Positions 44,910 to 55,335 of a stretch of DNA of 64,000 bases are shown here, piece after piece. The stretch's first letter is position 1. Each line of letters opens with the position of its first letter. The translations under genes were made by a program, and so were the position numbers. The notes beneath the pieces are model-generated. The model saw only the letters and a program-made list of their open reading frames with translations, did not search any database and was not told where the DNA came from. Source of the stretch: Chitinophagaceae bacterium (GTDB taxonomy: Bacteria > Bacteroidota > Bacteroidia > Chitinophagales > Chitinophagaceae); NCBI GenBank assembly GCA_023957575.1, contig JAMLGU010000005.1, positions 186,001-250,000 on the forward strand, written 5' to 3'.

Positions 44910-45536
44910 ATGAGTAAAATTCATTATAATCTGATAGCAGGCAGAGATACGGGAAGAATAATAGCCATAAGTGATGGTGTTTTTGGCGTAGCCTTAACGC
45001 TTTTGATGCTGGAGCTTCGTGTTCCTGTAATGGAAGGCATACATTCAGATAAGCAATTGATTGATACCTTTCTAAATTTAGGCCCAAAATTCCTTGTTTC
45101 CTTTCTGGCATTTATGACTACAGGCATATTCTGGATGGGTCATTCGGCACAATACAAACACATCGAAAAAAGCGACCGTAACCTCAGTTGGCTGAATCTG
45201 CTTTTTTTGCTGACGGTTATCCTGCTGCCATTTTCTACTTCTTTTCTGGGTAATTATACTAATTACAAATTTCCCATCGCCATATACTGGCTGAATATTT
45301 TTTTAATGGGCGCCATGCTTTATGTACACTGGGCTTATGCCTATAAGCACGGTTTTGTATCGACAGAAACCCGTGAAATCGTTAATAAACCTCTGAGAAC
45401 CAGAATCATCATTGCGCAAACGCTTTACTTTTTTGGCGCCCTGATGTGCTTTATCAGTCCATACCTGAGCATTGCTTTTATAATAGCGGTACAACTCAAT
45501 TATGCTTTTGCATTTATCAATGACCCCAGAACTTAA
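44910..45536 (+). CDS. TMEM175-family potassium channel-like membrane protein
   Basis: A 208-residue membrane protein with six hydrophobic segments. The first helix has IIAISDGVFGVALTLLMLEL (about 18-37), the family FSD-like pore motif with Ser-Asp, followed by a loop ending in a second helix with FLVSFLAFMTTGIFWMGH. Bacterial TMEM175 proteins form tetrameric K+ leak channels. Single gene on the plus strand. Confidence 0.88.
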   Translation: MSKIHYNLIAGRDTGRIIAISDGVFGVALTLLMLELRVPVMEGIHSDKQLIDTFLNLGPKFLVSFLAFMTTGIFWMGHSAQYKHIEKSDRNLSWLNLLFLLTVILLPFSTSFLGNYTNYKFPIAIYWLNIFLMGAMLYVHWAYAYKHGFVSTETREIVNKPLRTRIIIAQTLYFFGALMCFISPYLSIAFIIAVQLNYAFAFINDPRT

Positions 45537-45566
45537 TGCTTCAATTTTCTTATCTATAATTATTAC

Positions 45567-46229
45567 GTGAAACTTCTTTTTATTCTTATCATCTTCAACC
45601 TGCTGAGTACCTGCCATCAGGCAAATAACTCGTACCAAAACAATCATAATATGCAAAAAGAAATTATAGAACTTGTAAAAAATAATAAAATTGATGAGGT
45701 AAGAATCGCTTTGGAAAAAGGTTTTGACCCAAATACAAAAGACAAAAACAAGCGAAACCTTTTACTTTTGGCTACCATCAATCGTTCTGAAGCAATGGCT
45801 GCGTTGCTGGTTACTCATGGCGCAGATGTGAACATGCAGGCCGATAACCTCGACAGTCCGTTTTTATATGCCGGAGCCACCGGTCAAACAAATCTTGTAA
45901 AATTATTTTTAGAAAATGGCGCCCGGTTTGATGTATTCAATCGGTACAATGGATCTGCGCTTATTCCGGCTTGTGAACGAGGTCATATTGAAACCGTAAA
46001 ATTATTGGTAAATACAAAAGGCTACCCCATTGACCATATCAACCGCTTGGGGTGGACGGCGCTGCTCGAGGCAATTATACTGGCTGATGGCAGTAAAAAA
46101 TACCAGACCATTGTACAGATTTTAAAAGATGGTGGTGCCAACATAAATATAGCAGATAATGATGGTGTAACACCACTGCAACACGCTAAAAATCGTGGTT
46201 TTAAAGAAATAGTAAAAATTCTGGAATAG
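45567..46229 (+). CDS. Ankyrin-repeat lipoprotein
   Basis: A 220-residue protein that begins at a GTG. It has a short lipoprotein signal (LLSTC, Cys at about 14) and then about five ankyrin repeats (residues 35-219), for example ALEKGFDPNTKDKNKRNLLL, VTHGADVNMQADNLDSPFLY and LKDGGANINIADNDGVTPLQ. Ankyrin repeats mediate protein binding; the partner is unknown. It starts 30 bases after the channel gene and may be cotranscribed. Confidence 0.85.
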   Translation: MKLLFILIIFNLLSTCHQANNSYQNNHNMQKEIIELVKNNKIDEVRIALEKGFDPNTKDKNKRNLLLLATINRSEAMAALLVTHGADVNMQADNLDSPFLYAGATGQTNLVKLFLENGARFDVFNRYNGSALIPACERGHIETVKLLVNTKGYPIDHINRLGWTALLEAIILADGSKKYQTIVQILKDGGANINIADNDGVTPLQHAKNRGFKEIVKILE

Positions 46230-46892
46230 TAAGATTTTTAAATACTTTTGGCTAATTCTCTTTTTGAGATGGTAAGCAAATTTTGTTCAAACAATGCTTA
46301 TTCCGGTTTTGCTTCGTAAGATAATGGCTTTCCGATTTTCTAACAGTGGCTGCATGAGGCGCCTATTTTGGTTCGGTACCGCGTAAGCGGTATCTCGCTG
46401 AAAGCGAGAAGAAGCAAAATCAGCACCGGTGCAGCCACGCAGACCGCCGGCTGCGAAGGCAAAAAGTAGGAATGAAAGAATGTATGCTTGTTTTCAAACT
46501 TTTTCTTGATAAAAAGTTTGACAAAAATCAAGGCTGTGATGCCCTCGCTAAAAATGAATTTCGTTACGCTAAAATGCCTGAACTCGCTTCGTGCCTGCGT
46601 TTGATAAAGTTAGCGTTTCTGCGCTCAAACAGCAGGCATTTTTTAACGCTTCACTACATTCATTTTTTTAACGCTCAGGCATCAAGGCCGTTTGGGTTCG
46701 CACGATAACGCTTCGCATGATTGCCGCTTGCCGATTATTACTGCTGCGAAGGCGAAAAGTAGGAATGAAATGCTTATTGAATAAAAATTTGCACTTTTCA
46801 AATAAGGTTAGCTAACTAGACGAGCAGAGGATGCTCAAGGATTTTTTTTAATAGCACCTCAAAAAAGGAATTAACCATTCTTTTCGAAAAAG
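46230..46892. repeat. Repeat-rich, structured intergenic element
   Basis: No gene is seen in 663 bases. Hairpins are packed at 46375-46394 (GGTACCGC-GTAA-GCGGTATC, one G-U pair) and 46394-46408 (CTCGCT-GAA-AGCGAG), followed by the palindrome GCACCGGTGC at 46423-46432. A 27-base sequence starting CTGCGAAGGC occurs twice, at 46451-46477 and 46744-46770, with one mismatch. The region between reads like the AAAGTTTGACAAAAATCAAGG-type filler that recurs between genes in many Bacteroidota. Function unknown. Confidence 0.6.
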
Positions 46893-48170
46893 TTATTTAA
46901 GTATTTTTTCAAGCACTTTTAAATTGCCATCAATTTTTTCGGTTACAGGCAAACCCAGAATTTTTGCTATTAAAGGATAGACATTTACATTTTCAAAATT
47001 GTCAATTGTATAACGCTCCTTAAAAGCCGGCCCCCAGGCGTAAAAAGTAGCCTGCATTTCGGGTAGGTCATTATCAAACCCATGTTCACCTTTCGAAAGT
47101 TTTCTGCCTGGTGTGCCAAAACCTTTTGGCGGCGCAACCGGTGTCAATAAAATATCGCCGATCCGTTCAAACCGATCGTCAGATGTGCTGTAATGCCATC
47201 TTTTAGGCATCTTTTTTACTAAATAGGCATGATATTCCTGAGCATTCTTTTTTAACAACTTGTATAATGGTTTTACATCCCTTTTTTCTTTTGCATACCA
47301 ATGAACGGTAGTAGCCCCACCGGTAACAATAAATTTTGCAGTATCTATTTTCACCGGAATTTTTATCGGATTATCGGTATCCATATCCGCCATGCCATGA
47401 TCTGACAGGAAAATAAAATTAACAGGCAACCCCGACTCCTGAGTCATTATATACAGTTTTCTCATCGCATCATCTACAAACTGAACCGCCTCACGGGTTT
47501 CGGGGGCATTGGTACCATATCTATGGGCTGCATGATCTACTTCGGGCATATAAAAGGTAATCAAATGAGGTCTTGTGCTATCCGGCATCTGCAGCCATTC
47601 CTTTACAATCTCAATACGACGATCAATGGGTATTGCCTCATTATAATTAAAATAATAGGAAGGTCTTACGCCCTTTATCTCGGTTTCGGAGCCTACCCAG
47701 TAGAATGAAGCGCTCATCAGCCGGTTATTTTCTGCCAGAACCCAGATGGGTGTGCCTCCATACCAGGCAGGGTCGGTTACCGCTTTTCGGTTTCTGATAG
47801 AATAAAACTGATTCATTTTTCTGTCGTACATATTATTGTCCACCAATCCGTGATGTGCAGGATACAGGCCGGTAGCTATCGAGTAATGATTGGGAAATGT
47901 GAGTGAAGGATAAGAAGGTTTCATAGATGTAGCCTTTACTCCTCCGGCGCTCATCTGTTGTAGAAAAGCAGCATTATACTTTTCAGCAAAATCGTACCGG
48001 AAGCCATCAGCCGAAACCAGAATCATATATGGTTTCTGATATTGAGATGGAAGATTCGTTCTTCCCTTTACCCGGTATTGGGTAGTATCCTGAGCCGGAA
48101 GGTGGAGAGAAAGTAGAACACCTAAAGAGAATAAAACAATTCGGCATTTAAATATTTGTATCACAAGCAA
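46893..48170 (-). CDS. Ectonucleotide pyrophosphatase/phosphodiesterase (alkaline phosphatase superfamily)
   Basis: A 425-residue exported protein (signal peptide about 1-26). The NPP-type core has ILVSADGFRYDF (metal Asp about 54), the nucleophile Thr in YPSLTFPNHYSIATGLYPA (about 86-104), a second metal site in FYMPEVDHAAHRYG and IFLSDHGMADMD, and the last His in LSKGEHGFDN. The family hydrolyses nucleotide or phospholipid phosphodiesters in the periplasm. Single gene that follows the SusCD operon terminator. Confidence 0.92.
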   Translation of the reverse strand: MLVIQIFKCRIVLFSLGVLLSLHLPAQDTTQYRVKGRTNLPSQYQKPYMILVSADGFRYDFAEKYNAAFLQQMSAGGVKATSMKPSYPSLTFPNHYSIATGLYPAHHGLVDNNMYDRKMNQFYSIRNRKAVTDPAWYGGTPIWVLAENNRLMSASFYWVGSETEIKGVRPSYYFNYNEAIPIDRRIEIVKEWLQMPDSTRPHLITFYMPEVDHAAHRYGTNAPETREAVQFVDDAMRKLYIMTQESGLPVNFIFLSDHGMADMDTDNPIKIPVKIDTAKFIVTGGATTVHWYAKEKRDVKPLYKLLKKNAQEYHAYLVKKMPKRWHYSTSDDRFERIGDILLTPVAPPKGFGTPGRKLSKGEHGFDNDLPEMQATFYAWGPAFKERYTIDNFENVNVYPLIAKILGLPVTEKIDGNLKVLEKILK

Positions 48171-48281
48171 AATTTTTTGTAAAGATAAATCATTGAGCGG
48201 AGTTAATTAATTTTTACGATAGAATAAGAAAACTGCTAATAATAAGTAATAAGCTAATTTGTAGAAAAATAAAGATGAAAA

Positions 48282-48301
48282 AAGGCTGCCGAAGCAGCCT
48301 T
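48282..48301 (-). terminator. Terminator of the SusC-SusD-DUF1735 operon
   Basis: On the minus strand AAGGCTGC-TTCG-GCAGCCTT is an 8-bp perfect stem with a stable TTCG tetraloop, followed by TTTTCATC. It lies 19 bases after the DUF1735 stop. Confidence 0.88.
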
Positions 48302-48320
48302 GTAAAAAATATTACTTTCA

Positions 48321-49184
48321 TTATTTTTTCTTGACAAATCTCTCCCGAATACCACGATTAAGGCAGGTCCAATTAATTTCAAATATTTGATTTACAGGAT
48401 CTACTACTACTACCTTGTCAATAACTGTAGCACGCTCCGAACCACTAAATGCAATAATCTTAGTAATAGTACTATTATCACCACTGAACTGATATTGTGT
48501 CCAACCACTATAGGTTCTCCATAAATATTGTAAATATAGCCTGTTAGGTCCTACAGTAGTAAGAGTAACATCCTCAGAAAAAGTGCCTCCAATATTTCCA
48601 TCAATAGCTCCATAATCATTCCAGATTGTATAAGTATATTCTCCCTCCCAGATACTTTTCACCGGAAGACTATAAATTACAGTACCAAAATTGCCACTAA
48701 CCGCAGATGAACCGGCAGATTCTATCTTCATTGCCAATACATTTTCTTTAGATTGGTCAAATTGTGGGATTTTCAGTTTAATAGGAACTACCGCTTCCCT
48801 AGTTCCGGCTTTAATTGTAACCGTATTCGGGAACTCGTACGCCGAAGACGGCAAATGCGAATAGGTAGTTTTTTCAGAAGTATTGTATGTTGTTACAGCA
48901 GAAGGATCGGTACCAATATTAACAGTAATATCTGTTGGAGCGGTCTTTGGTCCCGCATAATTAACAATAGCATTAACAATAACTTCAGATTTTTCCGGAT
49001 CCAATGTAGAAGGAACAAAAAGTCTATAAGGAGCTAAAGCTGCTGATGTTGGCGGTACTATATCTTTAAATTCAACAACAGACGGGCTCTTTTCGGGTTT
49101 TAAAATTGCCGTATCATCCTTAAGGCATGAACTAAAAGCCGACAAGGTTAAAAGAAGTAGCAGTATCTTATTTATATGTTTCAT
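48321..49184 (-). CDS. DUF1735-type surface lipoprotein (SusE-like position)
   Basis: A 287-residue protein with a lipoprotein signal (SAFSSC, Cys at about 20). An N-terminal DUF1735/BT_3987-like beta sandwich (about 35-165, with VNYAGPKTAPTDITVNIGTD and PNTVTIKAGTREAVVPIKL) is followed by a beta domain (about 180-287). In glycan-utilisation loci such proteins sit third in the operon and bind ligand at the surface. It lies 25 bases after the SusD gene. Confidence 0.82.
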   Translation of the reverse strand: MKHINKILLLLLTLSAFSSCLKDDTAILKPEKSPSVVEFKDIVPPTSAALAPYRLFVPSTLDPEKSEVIVNAIVNYAGPKTAPTDITVNIGTDPSAVTTYNTSEKTTYSHLPSSAYEFPNTVTIKAGTREAVVPIKLKIPQFDQSKENVLAMKIESAGSSAVSGNFGTVIYSLPVKSIWEGEYTYTIWNDYGAIDGNIGGTFSEDVTLTTVGPNRLYLQYLWRTYSGWTQYQFSGDNSTITKIIAFSGSERATVIDKVVVVDPVNQIFEINWTCLNRGIRERFVKKK

Positions 49185-49209
49185 AATATTTAAAATTTAT
49201 AGTTAAAAT

Positions 49210-50883
49210 TTATTTCGCCCAGAAAATTTTGTCAAGATACACACTAATGCCTCCATCTGCAGCTTGTCCTTTCTGTTGTTTTACATTTTCACCATTATAA
49301 ATAAACTCATTTTGAGGATATTGAATTCTGGTAGGAAGCCTGTCAGGCGCTGTAGATTGAGACTGCAAAGATACGATACTGGTATATCTTGTGGCCGGGT
49401 ATGTAGGAGGCGATACGGAAACAGGGTATTTTGTTCTCCGGTATTCGTTCCAGGCTTCATGTCCAAAAATATTATTCAAAGCAATATATTTTTGAGTGAT
49501 GATAGCCTCTAATTTTTGTTCATTAGTTGTAGCCAAATCAAAATTAACAAGATAGTTTATTGAGTTTTGACCTTCTGCCAGATACGCGTCAAACTCTGTT
49601 TGCGGATTGATGGCAATGATACCGGTGCCTCCGGTTGCCGATAATTTACCATTAGTTGAATTCACAAATAAGGTAGAATTAGCGCCTGATTCATTTTTGT
49701 TTAAATATTTGAACGACTCCAAAATCCCCGTGTTAAATAAATTTTTTACATCTCCATTAATAATACCCTTAAGAGCAGCTTCTGCCTGCAAGAAGTAACT
49801 TTCAGACGCGAGCATGATTGGTTGGGCTGCAGACGGGCCTTTTACAATACCGATGGCTGCGTAATTTGTTGCGCTTGGCGTACCAAATGCTATAAACCAG
49901 TCGTTCGGAGCTTTCACTTTCGCACCGGCATCATCACCAGGGTCGCGGCCCAGCATATTTACGCCAGGTGTCGGATAGCTTCTATAAACTAAATTTCCTC
50001 TGAATTTATCACTTACTTTATTACCATCATAAAAACCTAAAGTAAAGAAAGATGGAACCCGTTGCTGCCAAACGCCTCCTACTGCAGAGCCGGAAACCGA
50101 ATAAACCCTTCCCCAGGTTGGGTTTAGTTTGCCATCTACATTAGTATAGCCAGGCTGCACCATTGCATCTTCGGTTAAAAATCCATCAGATGAAAAACTC
50201 TTATTATCAAAACTTACCTTATCACCTCCTCTGATAATTAATCTTAATTTGATTGTATTAGCCAATTTTTTCCATTTGGTCATATCACCCTTAAATAATG
50301 GATCCATTGCAGAGTTTAATACTTTTGCGCCTGAACTGGCTCCATTAATATCTGCAATTGCAGAATCCAATAGATTCGCCAAAGATTTATAAATATCAGG
50401 TCCGTTATCATAAGAAGGCGTCAACTCCTTAAGACCCAAATTAGCCTGTGTATAGGGAACGTTATTATACGTATCTACTAAAAACTGATAATGAATAGCT
50501 TTCATTATTTTAGCAGCTGCTCCCAATAGTGCGAAACTTTGATCTTCTTTCGCTTTATCAATAACTACCTTAATATCAGTAAGGTTATCAAAGGGAACAG
50601 TCCAGTTACCATTCCAGTTTCCAGGTGTAAAAGCATAACTTACAAAGCTTCCCCATCCCGAAACACCTCCGGCATTGGTAGTATATCCTACTACCTCCTC
50701 ACCATAGGCGCTGGCAGAAGGCATAAAATTGGCCCATTCCACGATTGTTTTAGGCAAAATGAGGTCTTCGGAAATCCCCGCTGTTGGTCTATTGGGGTTT
50801 TTATTAATATCAAAAAACTTTTTACATGAAGGAGCTGCAAAAAGCATTACCCCCAAAAATAAATATATTATTAACTTTTTCAT
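49210..50883 (-). CDS. SusD/RagB-family nutrient-binding lipoprotein
   Basis: A 557-residue lipoprotein (AAPSC, Cys at about 20). It has the SusD-like helical TPR core: FFDINKNPNRPTAGI at the start, AAAKIMKAIHYQFLVDTYNNVPY near 105-127, YKSLANLLDSAIADI, and a C-terminal EAWNEYRRTKYP. This is the SusD-like type with a family-typical Asn/Asp-rich start. It caps the SusC barrel at the cell surface and captures the substrate. It lies 15 bases after the SusC gene. Confidence 0.93.
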   Translation of the reverse strand: MKKLIIYLFLGVMLFAAPSCKKFFDINKNPNRPTAGISEDLILPKTIVEWANFMPSASAYGEEVVGYTTNAGGVSGWGSFVSYAFTPGNWNGNWTVPFDNLTDIKVVIDKAKEDQSFALLGAAAKIMKAIHYQFLVDTYNNVPYTQANLGLKELTPSYDNGPDIYKSLANLLDSAIADINGASSGAKVLNSAMDPLFKGDMTKWKKLANTIKLRLIIRGGDKVSFDNKSFSSDGFLTEDAMVQPGYTNVDGKLNPTWGRVYSVSGSAVGGVWQQRVPSFFTLGFYDGNKVSDKFRGNLVYRSYPTPGVNMLGRDPGDDAGAKVKAPNDWFIAFGTPSATNYAAIGIVKGPSAAQPIMLASESYFLQAEAALKGIINGDVKNLFNTGILESFKYLNKNESGANSTLFVNSTNGKLSATGGTGIIAINPQTEFDAYLAEGQNSINYLVNFDLATTNEQKLEAIITQKYIALNNIFGHEAWNEYRRTKYPVSVSPPTYPATRYTSIVSLQSQSTAPDRLPTRIQYPQNEFIYNGENVKQQKGQAADGGISVYLDKIFWAK

Positions 50884-50898
50884 TTCTATAACTATTTA

Positions 50899-53800
50899 TT
50901 AAAATTTTAATGTAATTGTACCGCCATAATACCTGTTAGGAGGATTCTGTGACATACTATTCAACCCAACATAGTTTCCTGTACCTGCATCACTATATTC
51001 CGGATCAGTATAAACATTTGTTTTAGGTACCAACATAATTAAATTGCGGCCTACAAGACTAATAGTTGCACCCTTTACTACTTTAAAATTCCACAATTTG
51101 GCAGGGAGTTCATAGCTAAGTGCTAACTCTCTCAATTTCCAGAAGGCGCCTGAAGTAACATAGTTTTCATTCATCCCTGTTCTGGTACTGCTCAAAGACC
51201 AGTAGTTGGGTCCTCCTTCAGCAACAGTAATATTTGTGTTATCTACGTATTTGTTTTGAGCAGCATCCCAATACACTGAATTGGGGAATACGAAACGGTT
51301 ACGGTCAAACATTACCGTATTTATACCGGCGCCTGAGAAATCGGTTGTGGTACCCATTGCGTTATAAATAACATAACTACCTCTGTATTCTGCCACAGCT
51401 CTTAAGGATATAGCTTTATAAGAAGCGTCCAGATTAACACCCACTCTGTGCAAAGGTTGTGTTCTTCCCATATATTTGATTGTTGGATCTAATATTGGGT
51501 AACCTGTAGTTTTATCTACAATTATTTTGCCGGTTGCAGAATCTCTCAAATGAGCAGTTGCATATAATGCTGGATACGATTTACCCGGAGCAGCGTAAAC
51601 ACCTGTTCCATTTCCATAGCTAAATAATCTGAATTTATCTAAATCAGTAATACCTAATTCATCTACTCTATTATCATTATAGGTGTAGTTAACTGATATT
51701 CCAATTTCGGCGTCATGCGTTCTGTAAGGGATAACACCCAAAGTGGCCTCAACTCCGCGTGCAGACGTAATACCGGTGTTTGTCAACAATGAGGTATAAC
51801 CTGTAGATGGGGCAATTGAAACCGGCAAGGTTTGATTTTTTGTTTTACTTGTATAGTATGTGAAAGCTGATCTTAATCTACTGCGCCACATTTCAAGTTC
51901 AAAACCGAATTCATTTGAGTAAGTAAATTCAGGCTTCAACCCCTGTGTTACAATTCTGTTGTCAATACTATAACCAACATTTCCTGAATAAGGATATCCT
52001 GAAGCCTGACCAAATATGGGCAATGTGCTATAAGGACCAATATTCACATTACCCGTTTTTGCGGTACTAACCATGAATTTCAAAAGATTAATAGGCGTAT
52101 TATCCTTAATTGAAGAGAAAGCATCACTTGCAATAAATGAAAGGTCAGCGCTTGAATAGTTGAATTTATTAAATTCCGGATCAAGCACTGATACCTGATC
52201 TCTTCTACCGGTAAGGTGCAAAGTCAGGTATTTTTTATAGGTTGCATAAAGTTCGCCCCAAAGACCCATTGTTCTTGATAAGGCTATGTTGTCACTGGCA
52301 GAAGCCGGAGAGGTATTGTTAGAAAGATTAAACAGACCTGGCACTGCAAGTCCACTTATACCACCAGCCAGTCCGCTACTTCTGTCCTGAATAATCTGAA
52401 CACCTAAGTTGGCCCTGAAATCAAAATTTTCTATATTACTCTTTTTAAATTGAGCAATGAAATCTCCAATAAGGGTGCTTTCCCGTCCGGATGATTTAGA
52501 ATAACCTCCTTTTATATCAGATTTTTTATAAGAACCATTTGTATGATCTTTAGCATATTGGTTATATAGAAATACTTCTTGCCAATTTTGTACTTCATAA
52601 AATCTTGAAGTCATACCCAAACGACCTATAAAACTCAGCCAACTCGCCGGAGAATATTTTAATCCCAGATTGCTAACTAAGTAGTCATTGGTTGTATTTG
52701 TTCTTTCATTATCCTTCAGGAAATAAGGATTATTATAATACGCATTATAATAATAATTAGGCATTGCAAATGAATCAACCTGCCAGTTTTTATATCTTGT
52801 GAGTGGAACCTGACCGGGAGAGTTCAAAATTAAATCATAAATACTCGCCAGATTAGAAGCCTGATTATATACATTTTGGGTATATCTGGCAGAATAATCT
52901 AAATTTATCTTTTCTATAATATCCTGATTACCACCAACACTTACGGCAGTTCTCTTATACCTGTCACCTTCTAAAGTACCGTTTGCATCAACATATTGCG
53001 CAGACATATAAATCTTTCCCCTGTTTCCTCCTGTTGGCGCCGATATTGAAAAATCTGTTTGAGAAGTCAGTGCAGGTTTCCAAAAATTTAACTTTCCTTC
53101 TTTTGCATTCCAGGCATAGGGTACTTTTTGTATTTCACCTCCTGGCAAAGGAAACTCACCTAATTCCTTGATAGAACCATCAAATTTTGGCCCGTATTGT
53201 TGGTTTTCATATTGAGTGTACGTTTGTACATAAGCGTCTGTACCAGATCCGTATGATTTCTGAATACCCGGATAAAATCCAACTGACTGAGCAGAAATTG
53301 TTTGAGATAAAGTAATTTCTGGTTTTTGAGCCGATCCTCTTTTTGTAGTAACAATTAAGGCTCCATTGGCAGCACGAGAACCATACAAAGCCGCAGCAGA
53401 AGACCCATTAAGTGTAGTAATATCAGCAATATCAGCAGGGTTAAGATTGCCTAATACTGAATTCGGAACAATCACGTTATCAAGTACGATCAAAGCCTGA
53501 TTGTTACCTGTGATTGAACGATAACCTCTTAATACTATACTATAACTTGGATTTACGCCGCTGCTTACGCCATTAATTTGCAAACCGGGTACTTTACCTG
53601 ACAATGCAGTTGTAACGTTTGTTGGAGAAGCCTGAGTCAGTTGCTCAGCAGTAATAGTTGTGGAAGCATAACCCTGCTCCTTTTTGTTAATCCTCAAGCC
53701 AGAGGCTGTTACTACTACCTCGTCAATAACCTTTCCTTCGCCTCTTGTAAGTACAACATTTAGATTTGTTGTACCCGAAGGAACAGTTACTTCCTGGGTA

Positions 53801-54027
53801 CCGTAACCGGTTGCCGAAACAACCAATACAATACCCGGCCTGGCATTAATTGAAAAATTTCCTTCAGCATCCGCAGAAACGCCATAATTTGTCCCTTTTT
53901 GGGAAACTGATGCAAATGGTACAGGTGCTCCTGTTTCATCAGTTACTTTACCTGCTACTTTACCTGATTGTGCAAATCCAAGCAAAGAAAAAGACAACAG
54001 CAAAGCCATCAATAAAAATTTTCTCAT
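50899..54027 (-). CDS. SusC/RagA-family TonB-linked outer-membrane transporter
   Basis: A 1042-residue transporter. It has a signal peptide (about 1-19), a CarboxypepD-regulatory domain (about 23-95), a plug (about 100-240) that opens with VIDEVVVTASGLRINKKEQG and holds the SusC signature TTLNGSSAAALYGSRAANGA near 200-225, and then the barrel to the C-terminal YYGGTITLKF. It starts an operon with SusD and DUF1735. No glycoside hydrolase or sulfatase lies nearby, so the nutrient (glycan or peptide) cannot be told. Confidence 0.95.
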   Translation of the reverse strand: MRKFLLMALLLSFSLLGFAQSGKVAGKVTDETGAPVPFASVSQKGTNYGVSADAEGNFSINARPGIVLVVSATGYGTQEVTVPSGTTNLNVVLTRGEGKVIDEVVVTASGLRINKKEQGYASTTITAEQLTQASPTNVTTALSGKVPGLQINGVSSGVNPSYSIVLRGYRSITGNNQALIVLDNVIVPNSVLGNLNPADIADITTLNGSSAAALYGSRAANGALIVTTKRGSAQKPEITLSQTISAQSVGFYPGIQKSYGSGTDAYVQTYTQYENQQYGPKFDGSIKELGEFPLPGGEIQKVPYAWNAKEGKLNFWKPALTSQTDFSISAPTGGNRGKIYMSAQYVDANGTLEGDRYKRTAVSVGGNQDIIEKINLDYSARYTQNVYNQASNLASIYDLILNSPGQVPLTRYKNWQVDSFAMPNYYYNAYYNNPYFLKDNERTNTTNDYLVSNLGLKYSPASWLSFIGRLGMTSRFYEVQNWQEVFLYNQYAKDHTNGSYKKSDIKGGYSKSSGRESTLIGDFIAQFKKSNIENFDFRANLGVQIIQDRSSGLAGGISGLAVPGLFNLSNNTSPASASDNIALSRTMGLWGELYATYKKYLTLHLTGRRDQVSVLDPEFNKFNYSSADLSFIASDAFSSIKDNTPINLLKFMVSTAKTGNVNIGPYSTLPIFGQASGYPYSGNVGYSIDNRIVTQGLKPEFTYSNEFGFELEMWRSRLRSAFTYYTSKTKNQTLPVSIAPSTGYTSLLTNTGITSARGVEATLGVIPYRTHDAEIGISVNYTYNDNRVDELGITDLDKFRLFSYGNGTGVYAAPGKSYPALYATAHLRDSATGKIIVDKTTGYPILDPTIKYMGRTQPLHRVGVNLDASYKAISLRAVAEYRGSYVIYNAMGTTTDFSGAGINTVMFDRNRFVFPNSVYWDAAQNKYVDNTNITVAEGGPNYWSLSSTRTGMNENYVTSGAFWKLRELALSYELPAKLWNFKVVKGATISLVGRNLIMLVPKTNVYTDPEYSDAGTGNYVGLNSMSQNPPNRYYGGTITLKF

Positions 54028-54456
54028 GTAATTTTTTTGTTTGTTAAAAAATTAGATTTATTCATCTCATTGTTTAAGCAATACAATAAGATAGCTCAAA
54101 GTAAAATATTTTTTTTAACAAACTGTTAGTTTTTATTTCTACTTTTTTAACTTTTTTTTTCATAACCCAATATACCCCTTTATATCAGCAACTTACAAGT
54201 ATTATTTTTTTATTATTTCTAAAATAAATTGATTTAAATCAAGCAATTTGTATGATAAAAATCATAATTCATATCCAACTTGGAGAAAATTTATTGAAAA
54301 TATTAGCCAATACTGAACAATCGTTAGTTACAAATTGAACAAAAAGTTAACAAAACAGCATCCGCCCACTTATAAATTTTCAAAAAAATCAGTTTCAACA
54401 TTATACTTTTTTTCTTGAATTTTAGGATTGCAGTAAAGTTTATGTAGGTTTGCAGC
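54028..54456. other. Intergenic region between divergent susC and folD
   Basis: 429 very AT-rich bases. On the plus strand TAGGTTTG at 54445-54452 matches the -7 consensus and ends 4 bases before the folD ATG, so the folD leader would be very short or absent. No ORF, hairpin or riboswitch was recognised. Confidence 0.5.
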
Positions 54457-55335
54457 ATGCAAATTTTAAACGGGAAAAAGACTGCTAAGGAAATACTGGA
54501 TACTCTGGAAATAGATGTGGCACAAAGAGCAGCCACCGGTAAAAAAGTACCACACCTGGCAGCCATTTTGGTAGGGAATGATGGAGCCAGCGAAACTTAT
54601 GTAGCCTCGAAGGTGAAAGCCTGTAATCAAATTGGTTTTATTTCAACCCTCATTCACTTTGACGACAAAGTAGCGGAACAAAGACTCCTTGAAAAAATAG
54701 AAGAACTAAATGAAGATATGTCGGTAGATGGCATCTTGGTGCAATTGCCACTGCCTGCCCATATTTCTGAAAAAAAAGTCATTGAATCTATATCGCCTTT
54801 GAAAGATGTAGATGGCTTTCACCCTGAAAATATTGGGAGAATGGTATTGGGAGAAGAAGAAGCCTTTATTTCCGCTACGCCGCATGGTATTATGCTTTTG
54901 CTGGAGCACAACAAAATACCTACAAAAGGAAAACATGCCGTAATCATTGGGAGAAGTCATATTGTAGGAAGGCCACTCAGTATTTTATTGAGCAATAATT
55001 CCAAACCGGGTAATTGCACCGTTACCGTTTGCCACTCCAAAACCATTAATCTGAAAGAAATTTGCCTTCAGGCGGATATTATTGTGGCCGCATTGGGCGT
55101 TCCAAAATTTCTGAAAGTAGATATGGTGAAAGAAGGTGCAGTGGTTATAGACGTGGGCATCACCAGAGTTCCGGATGCGGGAAAGAAGAAAGGATACAGA
55201 ATTGTAGGTGATGTGGATTTTGACGAAGTAGCGCCTAAATGTTCCTACATTACACCGGTGCCGGGCGGCGTGGGGCCGATGACCATTGCAGCTTTGATGA
55301 AAAATACCTTTAAAGCATGCGTGGAGAGGAATTAG
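54457..55335 (+). CDS. folD: Bifunctional methylenetetrahydrofolate dehydrogenase / methenyltetrahydrofolate cyclohydrolase
   Basis: A 292-residue enzyme of normal length for FolD, which interconverts 5,10-methylene-, 5,10-methenyl- and 10-formyl-tetrahydrofolate. It has [17 protein letters not shown] with the catalytic Tyr and Lys (about 46-62), [13 protein letters not shown] (about 91-103), DVDGFHP, the NADP-binding [14 protein letters not shown] and the end motif [15 protein letters not shown]. Single gene; its 3' side is a repeat island. Confidence 0.97.
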   Translation: MQILNGKKTAKEILDTLEIDVAQRAATGKKVPHLAAILVGNDGASETYVASKVKACNQIGFISTLIHFDDKVAEQRLLEKIEELNEDMSVDGILVQLPLPAHISEKKVIESISPLKDVDGFHPENIGRMVLGEEEAFISATPHGIMLLLEHNKIPTKGKHAVIIGRSHIVGRPLSILLSNNSKPGNCTVTVCHSKTINLKEICLQADIIVAALGVPKFLKVDMVKEGAVVIDVGITRVPDAGKKKGYRIVGDVDFDEVAPKCSYITPVPGGVGPMTIAALMKNTFKACVERN

